Assembly: GCA_964346475.1 (NCBI GenBank) | Contig: CAYFUM010000007.1 | Coordinates: 1 to 48,533 of the forward strand | Length of the DNA: 48,533 nucleotides | Direction: 5' to 3' | DNA from: DTU036 sp964346475 | GTDB lineage: Bacteria > Bacillota > Clostridia > Peptostreptococcales > Acidaminobacteraceae | Part shown: positions 7,939-15,865 of the stretch, piece after piece | How the letters are laid out: every line of letters begins with the position of its first letter | How positions within the stretch are numbered: the stretch's first letter is position 1 | Notes under the pieces: generated by a model | What the model saw: the letters and a program-made list of their open reading frames with translations, nothing else | Databases searched by the model: none | What the model was told of the DNA's origin: nothing | Program-made: the position numbers and the translations under genes

Positions 7939-9339
7939 TTATTTTAAAAGGCCTAGACTTTCTGCCTTCTCATAGATCCTCTGGGCCATGGGAGCACCCA
8001 CCCTGCCACCGCTTATGCCCTCTTCTTCCAGGACTATAGCCAGGGCTAGATGGCTGGATTCACCCTGGGCAAAGCTCAGATACCAGGCGTGGTCCAGCTC
8101 CGATGGATTCTCAGCAGTCCCTGTTTTTCCACCTATTGTTACACCAGGAAGATAGTTATAATTATTTTTCTCAACCACACTTATAAGCATATCCCTCATC
8201 CTTCTTCCATGGCTAAAATCTGTTACCTGACCAAGAAGCTGAGGCCTAGCCCTGTAGACACTAGAACCCGAGGGACTTTTTATTTCCTCCAGTAGATAGG
8301 GACTCATCATCCTTCCCTCCTGGGAGATGCTGGCAATCACCATGGCCATGTGGAGAGGGGTTACCAGGGTCTTGCCCTGGCCATAGGCCGAGGCTGCCAG
8401 GTCAAACTCCTCCATACCCTCCCTAAAATCCGTATAGGAATTCTCATGATAGAGCTCAAAGGGATAGTCCCTATTAAAGTAAAACCTCTCACTGACCTCC
8501 CTGAGAATTTCAGGTCCCATATCCAGAGCCTTCCTAGCAAAATAGGTATTGGTAGAATGAACCAGGGCCCCCTCTAGATCCAGTTCCCCCTCTACTGCCC
8601 CTTCAAAGTTATAAATCTTGGCGTCGTAGATTTCTTCAACTCCACTATCGTAATAATCCTGGGGAAGTCCACTTTCTAAAAGGGCTGTGGCTGTTATAAT
8701 TTTTATAATAGAACCTGGGGTGTAGAGGCCCTGGGTGGATCGGCTTAGGAGGACAGCGTCCTCCCTTTCTATAAGGCTGGGCCAGCTAGAATCCAGCTCA
8801 TTGACATTGAAACTTGGGCTGGAAACCATGCTTAAAATCTTGCCTGTATCAGCTTCCATAAGAACCACCGAGCCCTTGTGATTTTCAAGAAGGGAGTAGA
8901 TAAAGCTCTGGAGCTCTGCGTTGACAGTAAGAAAGAGGTCATTTCCCCTATTATCCTTACCTAGGACCTCCTTCATTGCATCTAGAAGCTCGGCTTCGCT
9001 AAGGCCTAGTAACTGGGCATTATAGGCACTTTCCAGGGCGCTTTTACCATGTTCCTTGGAAGCGTAGCCTATAAGGTGGGAAAAGCTATAGGAATAGTCA
9101 TTTTTTCTTATGCCATCTTCATCACTAAAGGCCAGGAGCTCCCCCCTGCTATCATAAATATTCCCTCTACTAATACCAGCCTCATCAAAGTAGTTTCTAC
9201 TATTGGCCACATGGGCATTCAGGGCTTTGGCTTCAAAGAGCTGGAAATATACAAGGTAGAGGCTAATAGCAATAAAAATTATAATTACAATTATAAGCAG
9301 CAGTCTAATTCTTTTAAAATTACCCGTCATAATTGTCAT
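7939..9339 (-). CDS. Penicillin-binding protein transpeptidase (PbpA/FtsI-like)
   Basis: A membrane-anchored peptidoglycan D,D-transpeptidase of 466 residues. One N-terminal helix (about residues 10-32) is followed by a dimerisation region with GNIYDSRGELLA. The penicillin-binding domain follows and has all three catalytic motifs: S210-I-I-K213, S262-T-N264 and K405-T-G407. It is short for a class B PBP and resembles actinobacterial/clostridial PbpA. The gene lies just after a RodA/FtsW polymerase gene (20-base overlap), the typical SEDS-bPBP pair that jointly polymerises and crosslinks cell wall, and after an FHA gene. Confidence 0.92.
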   Translation of the reverse strand: MTIMTGNFKRIRLLLIIVIIIFIAISLYLVYFQLFEAKALNAHVANSRNYFDEAGISRGNIYDSRGELLAFSDEDGIRKNDYSYSFSHLIGYASKEHGKSALESAYNAQLLGLSEAELLDAMKEVLGKDNRGNDLFLTVNAELQSFIYSLLENHKGSVVLMEADTGKILSMVSSPSFNVNELDSSWPSLIEREDAVLLSRSTQGLYTPGSIIKIITATALLESGLPQDYYDSGVEEIYDAKIYNFEGAVEGELDLEGALVHSTNTYFARKALDMGPEILREVSERFYFNRDYPFELYHENSYTDFREGMEEFDLAASAYGQGKTLVTPLHMAMVIASISQEGRMMSPYLLEEIKSPSGSSVYRARPQLLGQVTDFSHGRRMRDMLISVVEKNNYNYLPGVTIGGKTGTAENPSELDHAWYLSFAQGESSHLALAIVLEEEGISGGRVGAPMAQRIYEKAESLGLLK

Positions 9340-10603
9340 CCTTTCTTACCAGGTGCTCCGAAGTATACTGGAGGATGCCCAGAAGAATAAAACTAACCAG
9401 CATGGAGCTTCCCCCATAGGCCATAAAGGGCAGGGTAATACCCGTCATGGGGATGAGTTTGAGCACTCCCCCAATCACTATAAAGGCCTGGGAAAAAAAG
9501 AGCATAGCCACTGCCAGGCTGACTATCCTATAAAAGCCATTGGCCTGCCTCATGGCAATCTTTAGCCCCCGATAAAAAAGTAGGAGGTATAAAAAGAGTA
9601 TGGCAATCCCCATAAAAATCCCCATTTCCTCAATTATTGCTGGATAAATAAAGTCTGAAAAAGCCAGGGGTATTGTCGTAGGCCTACCCAGGCCTATGCC
9701 CTTGCCAAAGAGTCCCCCAGCCGCCAGGGCAAAGAGGCTTTGAACTATCTGGTAGCCCCTGCCATCTATATCAGCCCAGGGATCCCTCCATATATCAAAG
9801 CGGATCCTAACATGGCCAAAGAGTTTATAGCCTATAAAAAGTCCCAATAGGGCCAGGAAAATATTAAGGAGCAGGGGGTATTTCTTTTCTTCAAAGACCA
9901 GCTGCACGCTAATAAAGACCCCAAGAAAAACTACTGCAGTTCCCAGCTCACTCTGAAGAAAAAAGAGCCCAATAAGAAAATATACCAGGCCTATGAGTAT
10001 AAGGGAAGAATATTTTTTCTCTTTAAAGCCATGCTCACCTTGGTAGTAGCTGGCAAGAAAGAAAACAAAGCTCACCTTGGCCAGTTCTGCAGGCTGAAAC
10101 TGGAAGGAGCCGATCCTAAGCCAGTTGGTAGCTCCTCCCAGGGTGACTCCAAAGATAAGGGTGATTAAAAGAAGGACCACCGTTATACCATAATAGAAAT
10201 AAGTGAGTTTCTCAAAGAAGTGTCCCGTAAACCTAAGAAAGAAGTAGACTGAGAAAAATACAATAAGCCCCAGGCCATAGAAAAGAAGCTGTCTTTCTCC
10301 ATAGTAGGAGTCCAGCCTATAGATCATTATAAGGGCTATACTGACCAGCATGTTGGCAATAAGCAGTAGGTACTTGTCTCCAAAACTCCCTCTTTCTATA
10401 ACTAGATTACTTATTAGGGTCAGGAAAATAAGCCCAGCTAGAAAGAAAATCATCCTCTCATTTAAGGCCTCAGCATTTATAAAAAATATAAGGGAAAGGG
10501 ATAGGCTTTGAAAGATAAATATCAGCCACTTGGCGCTGGAGGGTTTAATGGGTCTAGTCTGCATCCTGGTCTCCCTCCATAAAAATAAATTCAAGTTTGA
10601 CAA
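9320..10603 (-). CDS. SEDS peptidoglycan glycosyltransferase (FtsW/RodA/SpoVE)
   Basis: A 427-residue polytopic membrane protein with about ten helices. The SEDS signature is visible in the region GSFQFQPAELAKVSFVFFLA (helix 4-5) and in the C-terminal GVLKLIPMTGITLPFMAYGGSS. Members polymerise lipid II into glycan strands with a partner class B PBP, which is encoded immediately downstream with a 20-base overlap. The start overlaps the upstream FHA gene by 50 bases. Whether it serves division or elongation cannot be told from sequence; the FHA-RodA-PbpA order suggests the RodA-like role known from actinobacteria. Confidence 0.92.
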   Translation of the reverse strand: MSNLNLFLWRETRMQTRPIKPSSAKWLIFIFQSLSLSLIFFINAEALNERMIFFLAGLIFLTLISNLVIERGSFGDKYLLLIANMLVSIALIMIYRLDSYYGERQLLFYGLGLIVFFSVYFFLRFTGHFFEKLTYFYYGITVVLLLITLIFGVTLGGATNWLRIGSFQFQPAELAKVSFVFFLASYYQGEHGFKEKKYSSLILIGLVYFLIGLFFLQSELGTAVVFLGVFISVQLVFEEKKYPLLLNIFLALLGLFIGYKLFGHVRIRFDIWRDPWADIDGRGYQIVQSLFALAAGGLFGKGIGLGRPTTIPLAFSDFIYPAIIEEMGIFMGIAILFLYLLLFYRGLKIAMRQANGFYRIVSLAVAMLFFSQAFIVIGGVLKLIPMTGITLPFMAYGGSSMLVSFILLGILQYTSEHLVRKDDNYDG

Positions 10604-11057
10604 AGCTTATAAGGTCCTTGTCCCTAAGAGCCACCTGGCCTTTAAGGTCCTTGCCATTGACCCTGGTTCCATTTACAGATCCCAGGTCCTCCAGATAAAA
10701 ACCAGCTCCCTTTTTAAATATCCTGGCATGTTTCTTAGATAGATAGATATAGTCAATAGCTATATCAGAACCCTTGTCCTTGCCAATAATGTTGTCATCC
10801 TCCAGGGGGTATTCATTCTCCACATGAAAGGAGAGGCTATCCCTCTGGTTTAGGAGCCTCAAATAGGGTCCGTAGGCCCTTCTAGCTCCAAAATTACTTA
10901 TATCTAGGTAAATCATCCTGACTATTAAATAGATAAACCTCAGGACAATAAGAACAAAGATATATTTAAACAGGCTGGAGATCAGGGTGTAGAGATTGAT
11001 GTTTTTTATTATATCCGTGTATAGTATTTTTTCTAAAATAGCCAGTAGTCTATCCAT
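10554..11057 (-). CDS. Membrane-anchored FHA-domain protein
   Basis: A 167-residue protein with one hydrophobic segment near residues 28-50 and a C-terminal forkhead-associated domain at about 88-160: GKDKGSDIAIDYIYLSKKHA, then YLEDLGSVNGTRVNG. The GS, SxxH and NG motifs of phosphothreonine binding are present. It is first of the FHA-RodA-PBP cassette, with a 50-base overlap. In actinobacteria such FHA proteins are read by Ser/Thr kinases controlling wall synthesis; no kinase or PP2C phosphatase gene is adjacent here, so the partner must be elsewhere. Confidence 0.88.
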   Translation of the reverse strand: MDRLLAILEKILYTDIIKNINLYTLISSLFKYIFVLIVLRFIYLIVRMIYLDISNFGARRAYGPYLRLLNQRDSLSFHVENEYPLEDDNIIGKDKGSDIAIDYIYLSKKHARIFKKGAGFYLEDLGSVNGTRVNGKDLKGQVALRDKDLISFVKLEFIFMEGDQDAD

Positions 11058-11670
11058 ATCCTTCTCCTGTTAAAATCCTCTCTTTACTCCTATAGGGGTC
11101 CTCTTTAGCCGGGTTCCACTGATAATACATCCTTGTCCTATAGACCCTGTTATCAGTATTAACATAGTCCATATCCCCCATATATCTAAAGCCGGTTTTT
11201 AGGATAACTGCTCTGGAGGCCTCATTGTCATAGAAATGGCCACAGACTAGGTAGTCTAGGGAAAACCTATTAAAGAGCGCCCCTTTTACAGCCTCCACTG
11301 CTTCAGTCATATAGCCCCTATTCCAATAATCGTAGTTAAGGACGTAGCCCAGCTCTCTTCCCTCATAGCCTGGAAAGTGCTCACTAACATAGCTCAGAGG
11401 ATAATCTATACCCAGAGATCCTATTAGTTTACCACTTTTAACTTCCTCAATGGCAAAGACCTTTTTTACCTCTATAAAATACTCCAGGACCTTTCTGGTT
11501 GTCTCCAGGGAGTCATGGGGTTTCCAACCAGCCCTGGGGCCCACCCTATCATCCCTGGCATATTCATAAAAATCCTCAAGATCTCTTTTTTTCCAGGCTC
11601 TAAGTAGTAGCCTAGGAGTCCTAAGACTCTCCCCAAGTTCTAAGCTGGGATTTTCCTTCTTTATTATCAT
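11050..11670 (-). CDS. GNAT family N-acetyltransferase (RimJ/RimL-like)
   Basis: A 206-residue acetyl-CoA-dependent acetyltransferase. It begins with the RimJ/RimL-like RTPRLLLRAWKKRDLEDFYEYA, has the acetyl-CoA loop region YWNRGYMTEAVEAVK, and ends with NEASRAVILKTGFRY, the usual alpha-4/beta-5 pattern. The substrate (ribosomal protein, amino sugar or drug) cannot be predicted. It overlaps the downstream FHA gene by 8 bases and the upstream DMT gene by 50 bases; the real start could be slightly internal, but the domain begins near residue 17 so most of this length is needed. Confidence 0.82.
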   Translation of the reverse strand: MIIKKENPSLELGESLRTPRLLLRAWKKRDLEDFYEYARDDRVGPRAGWKPHDSLETTRKVLEYFIEVKKVFAIEEVKSGKLIGSLGIDYPLSYVSEHFPGYEGRELGYVLNYDYWNRGYMTEAVEAVKGALFNRFSLDYLVCGHFYDNEASRAVILKTGFRYMGDMDYVNTDNRVYRTRMYYQWNPAKEDPYRSKERILTGEGYG

Positions 11671-12556
11671 AAATCTCTATATCTCCTCCATCCTCCCCAG
11701 GCCTCTCCAAGTATCTAAGGAGTATAACTGAAACAAGGACTAAGACTATACCCAGGGTTTGAAAAAGCTCAAGCCTTTCACTTAAAAAAACAAAGGCCAT
11801 AAGCACTGTGGCTGGTAGTTCTACACTCATTATAACTGCGGTCTTTTCAGCACCTATAAGGCCAATGGATAGGAAGTTTAGAAAGTTCGGAACAACTCCC
11901 CCCAGCAGCCCTATAGCAATAAGGATAAGTATATCTTTAGCTGGCATGGCCCAAGCCAGGTGGCCTTTGGAAAAATTTAATAAACTAGTAATTACAAGGC
12001 CCTGCAGGCATATGTAAAAATTTATGACAAGAAAATCCTCATCCTTTAATTTAAGATCCAGACCCAGACCGTAGAAGGAGTAGATAAGGGAGGCCAGAAG
12101 CCCCAGAAGCACCCCTCTTATATCAAAGTTAAAGCCAGAAAAGACCTCCAGACTAAGGGCTGAACCCACTAGAGCCAGAAGGATGGCTAGCCAGGCCCAG
12201 GGAGATATTTTTCTTATGCCCGTTATAAAAAAGAAAAGGGCGGTTATAGCCGAGGAAAAATACAAAATCAGGGTGGCAAGTCCTGCCCCTATGTAGTCCA
12301 TGGAAAAATAGAAAGCCAGGTTGGCCAGAACACTCAGTAGTCCAATCAGGGGAAGTGTGAGACTTTTAATTCTAGGAAGTTTTTTTCCCAGAAAAAAGTA
12401 TAGTGAAAGGAGGCCAATGACCCCAAAATACTGCCAGAAGATCAACACCCCAGGCTCAACACCCCGAGTCATGACCAGTTTACCCAGTATAGAGACAGCC
12501 GAGTAAATTATTGCTGAGGCCAGGCCATAGGCATAACCTTTGGATACACTTTTCAT
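11621..12556 (-). CDS. DMT-superfamily transporter (EamA)
   Basis: A 311-residue membrane protein with ten hydrophobic helices in two EamA repeats (about 8-135 and 150-290), then a charged tail (YLERPGEDGGDIEIYDNKEG). The tail region overlaps the downstream GNAT start by 50 bases. The substrate is unknown. It is first gene of a leftward run reaching to the PBP gene and is divergent from the seleno-ArsM gene. Confidence 0.85.
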   Translation of the reverse strand: MKSVSKGYAYGLASAIIYSAVSILGKLVMTRGVEPGVLIFWQYFGVIGLLSLYFFLGKKLPRIKSLTLPLIGLLSVLANLAFYFSMDYIGAGLATLILYFSSAITALFFFITGIRKISPWAWLAILLALVGSALSLEVFSGFNFDIRGVLLGLLASLIYSFYGLGLDLKLKDEDFLVINFYICLQGLVITSLLNFSKGHLAWAMPAKDILILIAIGLLGGVVPNFLNFLSIGLIGAEKTAVIMSVELPATVLMAFVFLSERLELFQTLGIVLVLVSVILLRYLERPGEDGGDIEIYDNKEGKSQLRTWGES

Positions 12557-12653
12557 AAAACCTATAACTCTCCTTTCACTAATAGATTCATTTTACCACA
12601 CTTGCTAAAGCTAATTGGGTATAATAGATTCCAAAGAAGGAGGTAGGAGCTTT

Positions 12654-13403
12654 ATGAAGAAGGACCAGATAAGAAAAGCTGTGGCTGATTTCTATGAAAC
12701 CATTGCCAAGGAAAAAAGGGCTGTAGGGGTAAACCTCCAGGAACTAAACCTCTCCCTGGGATACAGCCCCCAGGACCTGGCCCTTATACCCGAGGAGGCC
12801 CAGCTGGGTCTAGGCTGCGGTAATCCCAAACTAAGGGCCAGGCCTAGGGCCGGAGAGTGGCTGGCAGACCTGGGGTCTGGCAGGGGCATGGACGTTTTTC
12901 TCCTAGCCAAAAGTCTAGGCGATAAAGGCAGAGCCATAGGAATAGATAGTAACTACGCCATGGTAGAAAAGGCCCGGGAGATAGCAAGAAAAAAGGACTT
13001 TAAAAACACCGAGTTTAGACTAGGAGAAATTGAACACCTGCCCCTGGCAGATGGACTCCTAGATCTTGTCATTAGTAACTGTGTAATTAACCTTTCCACC
13101 GACAAAAGGGCTGTCTACTCTGAGATCTATAGGGTATTAAAGCCAGGAGGAAGGATAAGTATATCGGATATCCTTTTAAAAAAGGAACTTTCTCAAGAGA
13201 TCAAGGCTGACCCAAACATCTACGGGACCTGAGTGGGAGGCGCCCTATCTCTGGAGGAGATAAGTGAAATTTTAAAGCAATGTGGCTTTAGGGATATTGA
13301 AATTCTAATTTCTGAGGTAAGCGATTCCTATGCCAATAAATGGGGTCATGGGCCTGGAATCAAGGACTTTATTGCCAGTGGTGATATCCTTGCCTATAAA
13401 TAA
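12654..13403 (+). CDS. arsM: Putative selenocysteine-containing ArsM-type SAM-dependent methyltransferase
   Basis: Read through an in-frame UGA at 13230-13232, this is a 249-residue arsenite methyltransferase-like protein. Visible features are LGLGCGNP (conserved Cys55), SAM motif ADLGSGRGMD (71-80), SNCVINLSTD (141-150) and LKPGGRISISD. After the UGA the same frame continues VGGALSLEEISEIL and ends KDFIASGDILAYK with a TAA. In ArsM/AS3MT the residue just before V/L-GGAL is one of the arsenic-binding cysteines; here it is codon 193, UGA, which I read as selenocysteine. AAGGAGGT lies 10 bases before the chosen ATG at 12654; an earlier ATG at 12615 lacks such a site. The third Cys of longer ArsM proteins is missing. 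Arsenic or selenium may be the true substrate. Confidence 0.75.
13246..13262 (+). promoter_or_regulatory. Candidate bacterial SECIS hairpin in the ArsM-like gene
   Basis: TATCTC-TGGAG-GAGATA forms a perfect 6-bp stem with a 5-base loop. The loop begins 20 bases after the UGA codon at 13230-13232 and has G in its second position, matching the loose bSECIS consensus (short apical loop with G among the first two bases, about 16-37 bases downstream of UGA). Confidence 0.6.
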
Positions 13404-13413
13404 AGGAGGACCT

Positions 13414-13788
13414 ATGCTGGACAAGAAATTTTTAGAAGTACTGGAGAGTCCACCGGACTCTGCTCTGGCCATTGCCAGTCAGGGCCCCCAGGGAGTCCAT
13501 CTGGTAAATAGCTGGAATAGCTATGTTCTTGTTAAAGGGGACAAGCTCCTTATCCCCGCCGGTAGAATGCAAAGGACCCAGGAGAATCTTGAACTTGATA
13601 GCAGGGTTAAACTCACTATATCCAACCGGGAAGTCCAGGGCAGAAGCTACAAAGGCACAGGCTTTCTAGTCGAAGGACGAGCTCATTTTGATAGCAGGGA
13701 AGAGGACTACCTCCTGATAAAGGAGAGGTTTCCCTGGGCCAGAGCAGCCCTGGTGATTGAAGTAGAGAAAACTACCCAGACGCTATAA
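13414..13788 (+). CDS. Pyridoxamine 5'-phosphate oxidase-family FMN-binding protein
   Basis: A 124-residue FMN split-barrel protein, beginning MLDKKFLEVLESPPDSALAI and containing NSWNSYVLVKGDKLLIPAG and LTISNREVQGRSYKGTGFLV. The ATG at 13414 follows AAAGGAGG and starts only 10 bases after the ArsM-like stop, so the two genes are cotranscribed. An upstream in-frame ATG at 13330 lies inside the ArsM gene and is not used in my reading. A flavoprotein reductase next to a methyltransferase with a redox-active Cys/Sec pair is suggestive of a reductant partner, but this is inference. Confidence 0.75.
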   Translation: MLDKKFLEVLESPPDSALAIASQGPQGVHLVNSWNSYVLVKGDKLLIPAGRMQRTQENLELDSRVKLTISNREVQGRSYKGTGFLVEGRAHFDSREEDYLLIKERFPWARAALVIEVEKTTQTL

Positions 13789-13810
13789 AAGCCCTCCCAT
13801 GAGAGCTTTT
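13787..13810. terminator. Intrinsic terminator between convergent genes
   Basis: AAAAGC-C-CTC-CCAT-GAG-A-GCTTTT: nine paired positions around one C/A mismatch and a 4-base loop, with A- and T-rich feet, right at the ends of the FMN-barrel gene (rightward) and the YjdM gene (leftward). It can serve both directions. Confidence 0.7.
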
Positions 13811-14153
13811 ATGCTTTCTTGACAAATTCTGATTTTAATTTCATGGCTCCAAAGCCATCAATTCTGCAATCTATGTCATGGCCATCACTGGGGTTATGAA
13901 CCAGTCTAATATCTCTGACCTTGGTTCCCTGCTTTATAGGTGTCGAGCTTCCCCTGACCTTTAGGTCCTTTATAACTATAACATCGTCTCCCTCGCTAAG
14001 AGGAGTTCCATGGGCGTCCTTGATTAGCCCTTCACCGGCCCCTTGACCTGGCTCATCAGGATTCCACATATGGCCACACATAGAGCAGACTATAAAGTGA
14101 CCATCTTCATAGGTGTATTCCGATGAACAGGCTGGGCAATTTGGTAAATTCAT
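13809..14153 (-). CDS. yjdM: YjdM/PhnA family zinc-ribbon protein
   Basis: A 114-residue protein with an N-terminal four-cysteine zinc ribbon (CPACSSEYTYEDG then VCSMCGHMW) and a C-terminal SH3-like PhnA domain (GDDVIVIKDLKVRGSS, IDCRIDGFGAMKLKSEFVKK). It is the family historically named PhnA or 'alkylphosphonate utilization protein'; true phosphonate function is doubtful and no phosphonate genes are nearby. Length is normal for the family. Single gene. Confidence 0.9.
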   Translation of the reverse strand: MNLPNCPACSSEYTYEDGHFIVCSMCGHMWNPDEPGQGAGEGLIKDAHGTPLSEGDDVIVIKDLKVRGSSTPIKQGTKVRDIRLVHNPSDGHDIDCRIDGFGAMKLKSEFVKKA

Positions 14154-14222
14154 TCTTAGCTCCTTTCTCTTTGCCTATATTCTAGCACGACCCAGAGCTT
14201 GTAAGAAGTTTATAGCAATATC

Positions 14223-15122
14223 TTAATACCCAAGGCCCAAAAAGACAGCCCTGGCTGCCCCTATCATGCCCGAATCATTGAGGTAGTGGGCTGGCACAAT
14301 AGTCAGGGAGTCTGGGGTATTGCACTGGCTAGCGTAGTGCACCAGCATCCTATCCCACCAGATATCCTTGGAGTTTATTACACCCCCACCTATAATTATG
14401 CCCTGGGGATCAAAGATGTTTTTAATTGTGGAAAGATAGATAGCTAGCTCCTCGGTGTATCTATCCACCACCTGGTCAGCCAGAGGATCCTTCCTGGACT
14501 CCTCCAGGATATCCTTGGCCTTTTTTTTCTTCCCCGTCCTCTCGAGATAGCTAAGCTCAAGCCCCACGCCAGAAAGATAGTTATCCACACAACCCCTCTG
14601 GCCACAGTTGCACTGCCTCCCCCTTGGATAGAGGATGCTATGACCCAGCTCTGCTCCATTGAAATTATAACCCTTTAGGATGCCACTTTTATCGGTATAG
14701 ACAGCCCCGCCTACACCGGTACCCAGGGTCAGCATGACAAAGTTCTCAAACTCCCTGCCAGCACCCAGCCATTTTTCGCAGAGACCCGCCACATTTGCAT
14801 CATTTTCAACAAAGATTTTCATACCGGGAAAGACTTTTCCAAGCTCCCCCCTTATATCGGTACCGGCCCAGCCTGAAATATTCCCTCCTATTTCTAAAAC
14901 CCTGCCTCTATCAGAGTCTATGCAGCCAGGGGAGCCTATACCAATGCCAAGAATTCCCTCTTCATAAAGCTCTTCTATCACAGCTATAAGCTCCTGCAGG
15001 ACAGCCTGTCTACCGGTTTTGGGAGTGTCTCTACGGCTCTTTTTAAGGATTTCTCCCTCTTCATTTACAAGGCCTCCAATTATCTTGGTGCCACCTAGGT
15101 CTATTCCCAGGACTTTTTTCAT
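14223..15122 (-). CDS. ROK family sugar kinase
   Basis: A 299-residue cytoplasmic kinase. The N-terminal phosphate loop GIDLGGTKIIGGLV (5-18), the catalytic-base region VENDANVAGLCEKW, the ATP loop LTLGTGVGGAVY and the ROK zinc motif GRQCNCGQRGC with upstream LGH are all present. As last gene of a nagB-nagA-M81-cutC operon, it most likely phosphorylates an amino sugar such as N-acetylglucosamine or ManNAc, giving the substrate of NagA, but glucose is possible. It overlaps the upstream cutC gene by 4 bases, showing translational coupling. Confidence 0.88.
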   Translation of the reverse strand: MKKVLGIDLGGTKIIGGLVNEEGEILKKSRRDTPKTGRQAVLQELIAVIEELYEEGILGIGIGSPGCIDSDRGRVLEIGGNISGWAGTDIRGELGKVFPGMKIFVENDANVAGLCEKWLGAGREFENFVMLTLGTGVGGAVYTDKSGILKGYNFNGAELGHSILYPRGRQCNCGQRGCVDNYLSGVGLELSYLERTGKKKKAKDILEESRKDPLADQVVDRYTEELAIYLSTIKNIFDPQGIIIGGGVINSKDIWWDRMLVHYASQCNTPDSLTIVPAHYLNDSGMIGAARAVFLGLGY

Positions 15123-15865
15123 CTTTTCCTCCCCAGTCTATCTAGTATTTCCCGTACCCCTCTGATCTTATCAAAATCAGCCCTTTGAGTAAAGAGCTCC
15201 CCCTCGGGGGTCTCCATTCTCCTAGTATAGGAGAGATCCTCCATGGCCGTCCTATAAGTACTTCTGGCAGACATATGGTAGCTCTTGCAGCCCGTGAGTT
15301 CTACTAGCTCCTCAATATTGTCTGCACTAACTCCGCTGCCAGGCATGATTTGAATCCTGGAGCCATAGTCCCTCTCCAGGCTGGCTAGAAAGCCTGCTCC
15401 CTCCAGGGCCCTGGGCCTTTGTCCTGAGCTTAGGATTCTTACAAGGCCCAGGCCAATAAGCTCTTCTATATCCTCTTCAGGGTTTTTGGCATCATCAAAG
15501 GCTCGGTGTAGAGCCACCTTTAAAGGCCTGGCAAGTTTGACTACTTCCTCTAACCTAGCCAGGTCAAGCCGGCCATCTTCCTTTAGAAAACCAACTACTA
15601 TACCGTGAAAACCCAGGCTCTTAATAAGCTCAATTTCCCCCTTCATGACCTCATAGTCCTCGGGACTATATAGAAAATCCCCAGACCTTGGCCTTACCAT
15701 GACAAAGATCTCCCTGTCTATATAGTCCAGGGCCCTTTGCATGAGACCATAGCTAGGGGTAAGGCCCCCTAGACTAAGAGCGCTGCAGAGTTCTATCCTA
15801 TCTGCCCCCGCCTTTATGGCTATCTTTAAAGACTCCAGTGAGTCTACACAAACCTCTAAGGTCAT
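15119..15865 (-). CDS. cutC: CutC family protein
   Basis: A 248-residue TIM-barrel protein of the CutC family. Landmarks are MTLEVCVDSLESLKIAIKAG, ADRIELCSALSLGGLTPS, the central MVRPRSGDFLYS, ALHRAFDD and IMPGSGVSADNI. CutC was named for copper homeostasis, but that role is weakly supported in many bacteria. Here it is inside an amino-sugar operon (4-base overlaps with the M81 gene upstream and the ROK gene downstream) and is separate from the true copper operon 3 kb away. A metabolic role in amino-sugar turnover is my inference from this context. Confidence 0.9.
   Translation of the reverse strand: MTLEVCVDSLESLKIAIKAGADRIELCSALSLGGLTPSYGLMQRALDYIDREIFVMVRPRSGDFLYSPEDYEVMKGEIELIKSLGFHGIVVGFLKEDGRLDLARLEEVVKLARPLKVALHRAFDDAKNPEEDIEELIGLGLVRILSSGQRPRALEGAGFLASLERDYGSRIQIMPGSGVSADNIEELVELTGCKSYHMSARSTYRTAMEDLSYTRRMETPEGELFTQRADFDKIRGVREILDRLGRKR

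Noticed and set aside
15119..15865. CutC as part of the copper operon
   Set aside because: It is separated from copA-copZ-csoR by a terminator and lies inside the nag operon with 4-base overlaps.
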